Assembly: GCF_037975245.1 (NCBI RefSeq)
Contig: NC_092569.1
Coordinates: 32,883,668 to 32,947,667 of the forward strand
Length of the DNA stretch: 64,000 nucleotides
From: Apostichopus japonicus
Lineage: Eukaryota > Echinodermata > Holothuroidea > Aspidochirotida > Stichopodidae
Direction: 5' to 3'
Shown: one piece after another, positions 62,890 to 64,000 of the stretch
Layout: each line of letters starts with the position of its first letter
Position numbering within the stretch: the first letter of the stretch is position 1
Position numbers and translations under genes: made by a program
Notes under the pieces: model-generated
Told to the model about the DNA's origin: nothing
The model's database searches: none
What the model saw: the letters and a program-made list of their open reading frames with translations, nothing else

Positions 62890-63289
62890 TGATGGCGGTA
62901 ATACTAAGAGTAGGCCTACATAACTGTGGGTATGGGTAACGTTAGTATGTAGGCTAGGAATAACAAGGAGTGGATTGTTAGGATGGGGTAAAGATGGGCT
63001 AGGGAACAAGAAATTCCCAGAATTATGTCCCCAAATAGGTCTTCTAGAATCTGTCAATTTTTATTTTAATTCAATTACTTCAACCAACCATTGAACATTT
63101 GAAGACGGTGTACCTCTCCTTCCATGCGATTTAAAGTAGGTTTCACCGGAAACACCGCCTTCTTCAAGTTCGATCATGCTGGAAAGTCAGCAGCTAGCAC
63201 CATTAGCAAAAGTCGAAGGACTGCAGTACCACACCAAGACCAAGGTACATTCCTGTACACCAGGGTAAAGTACTTCCTAAAATGTACGT

Positions 63290-63385
63290 TTCCGCCCTAG
63301 GTAGTGCCATGGTGGAAATGCTCGAATCCTATGGCGGAAATGTATGGCGGCATGTACCTAGGCTATGGCGGAATAGCACTAGATC
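63290..63385. promoter_or_regulatory. ATGGCGG cluster
   Basis: CCGCCCTAGG, CATGGTGG, TATGGCGG, GTATGGCGG and CTATGGCGG fall within about 90 bp, and the phrase TACCTAGG/CCTAGGTA is also inverted across it. A 62-codon frame spans this cluster (63282-63470) but has no conserved motif. Confidence 0.4.
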
Positions 63386-63900
63386 AAGATTCGGGTTAAA
63401 TGCTTCTAAAGTTTACTTTTGTTATGGTAAAGGTACCTGGCATAGAGGCTGTACGACTTTAATAACCTAGTGTAACTTGTGTTAAATTCTGGCCATCAAA
63501 CACTCCAGCATTTGCAAAAACAAACGGGTATACTGTACTAGCCTAGTAGTAGTAGTACCTGCCGAGTCATTATGCTGGTAAACTATTGTATTACTGTTAC
63601 TAGGCTAGGCCTAATTTAGAAGTGAATCTGTTTTGTATCTATTTGAGACTTGCACACACTCACCAGTCCGTGAAGAAGGTTTCAATTAAATGGATTTACC
63701 AAAACGATTGGAGAAAAGTTAAGATACCTTCTGAATCTCGTATGCAGTTTAAAATAACCGCTGCCGCAGTGTGTCGGCTACGTGTTGTGCCAGCGCCGAC
63801 AATGCACTCCGTAGTCCGAACGGCTAGGGAGTAGTCTTCGTTACCCAGCCGCCGCGCATTTTCAGCTTTCGGGCTCGTAGTTCAACGTGTAACAGCTTTG

Positions 63901-64000
63901 CAGTAGTTACTGTGCCACCTGTAACACATGTTACCGTGTTACGAACACAGCACAGTAGTTACTGATGCACGGTGGTGGAACATGAACAGTAGTTACTGTA
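63901..64000. mobile_element. Hairpin MITE, copy 2, cut by the window end
   Basis: CAGTAGTTACTGTGCCACCT continues into GTAACACATGTTACCGTGTT, ACGAACACA and GATGCACGGT, closely matching the element at 19771-19893. It ends with AGTAGTTACTGTA at the window border, so the right terminus may lie outside. Confidence 0.65.

Overview
This is a eukaryotic, AT-rich, intron-bearing genomic window that is mostly non-coding and mobile-element derived. The FReD/TIL/EGF-like mosaic gene, the multi-exon animal-type KDZ and EnSpm/CACTA transposase genes, degenerate TTAGGG-type repeats and frequent TAGGCCTA-like words suggest a marine invertebrate deuterostome, most likely an echinoderm (a sea cucumber would fit). 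That taxonomic call is inference.

Layout. 0.36-4.2 kb is a 43-bp minisatellite, part of it organised as a 172-bp four-unit higher-order repeat, split by a probable solo LTR with a 4-bp target duplication. 4.7-5.45 kb is a complete non-autonomous hAT-like element (8-bp duplication). 5.93-6.54 kb is a foldback element. 8.95-16.17 kb is a nearly full ORF2 of an L1/Tx1-type LINE interrupted by a 3,026-bp segment with GT..AG borders, whose removal restores the reading frame. 17.65-19.29 kb is a second, decayed jockey/CR1-type LINE, and 20.6-20.96 kb is a LINE-like 3' end with a tetranucleotide tail. 22.06-25.66 kb is a diverged direct tandem duplication of a non-coding block.

29.03-33.73 kb (+) holds the one likely host gene: seven exons encoding half a fibrinogen-related domain, a TIL domain, two duplicated Cys-rich/EGF-like exons and a second fibrinogen-related domain. 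Its last exon carries two in-frame TAG codons and a Tyr/Cys-rich insertion.

40.54-51.87 kb is a nested transposon stack. A hAT-like element with perfect 8-bp duplications (CATGTACC) contains a 10.76-kb EnSpm/CACTA-type element (CACTG...CAGTG ends, TA duplication, different subterminal repeat arrays at each end). On the minus strand this carries a damaged tnp2-like transposase with C2H2 fingers and a second spliced gene resembling SAMD3-like proteins. 53.89-60.51 kb (-) holds six exons of a Kyakuja-Dileera-Zisupton (KDZ) transposase with intact frame and matching splice phases; its C-terminal half was not found. The last 1.2 kb has ATGGCGG clusters and, at the very end, a second copy of a short hairpin element also seen at 19.8 kb.

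No rRNA, tRNA or CRISPR array was recognised. Boundaries and family names come from reading the sequence, without database comparison.
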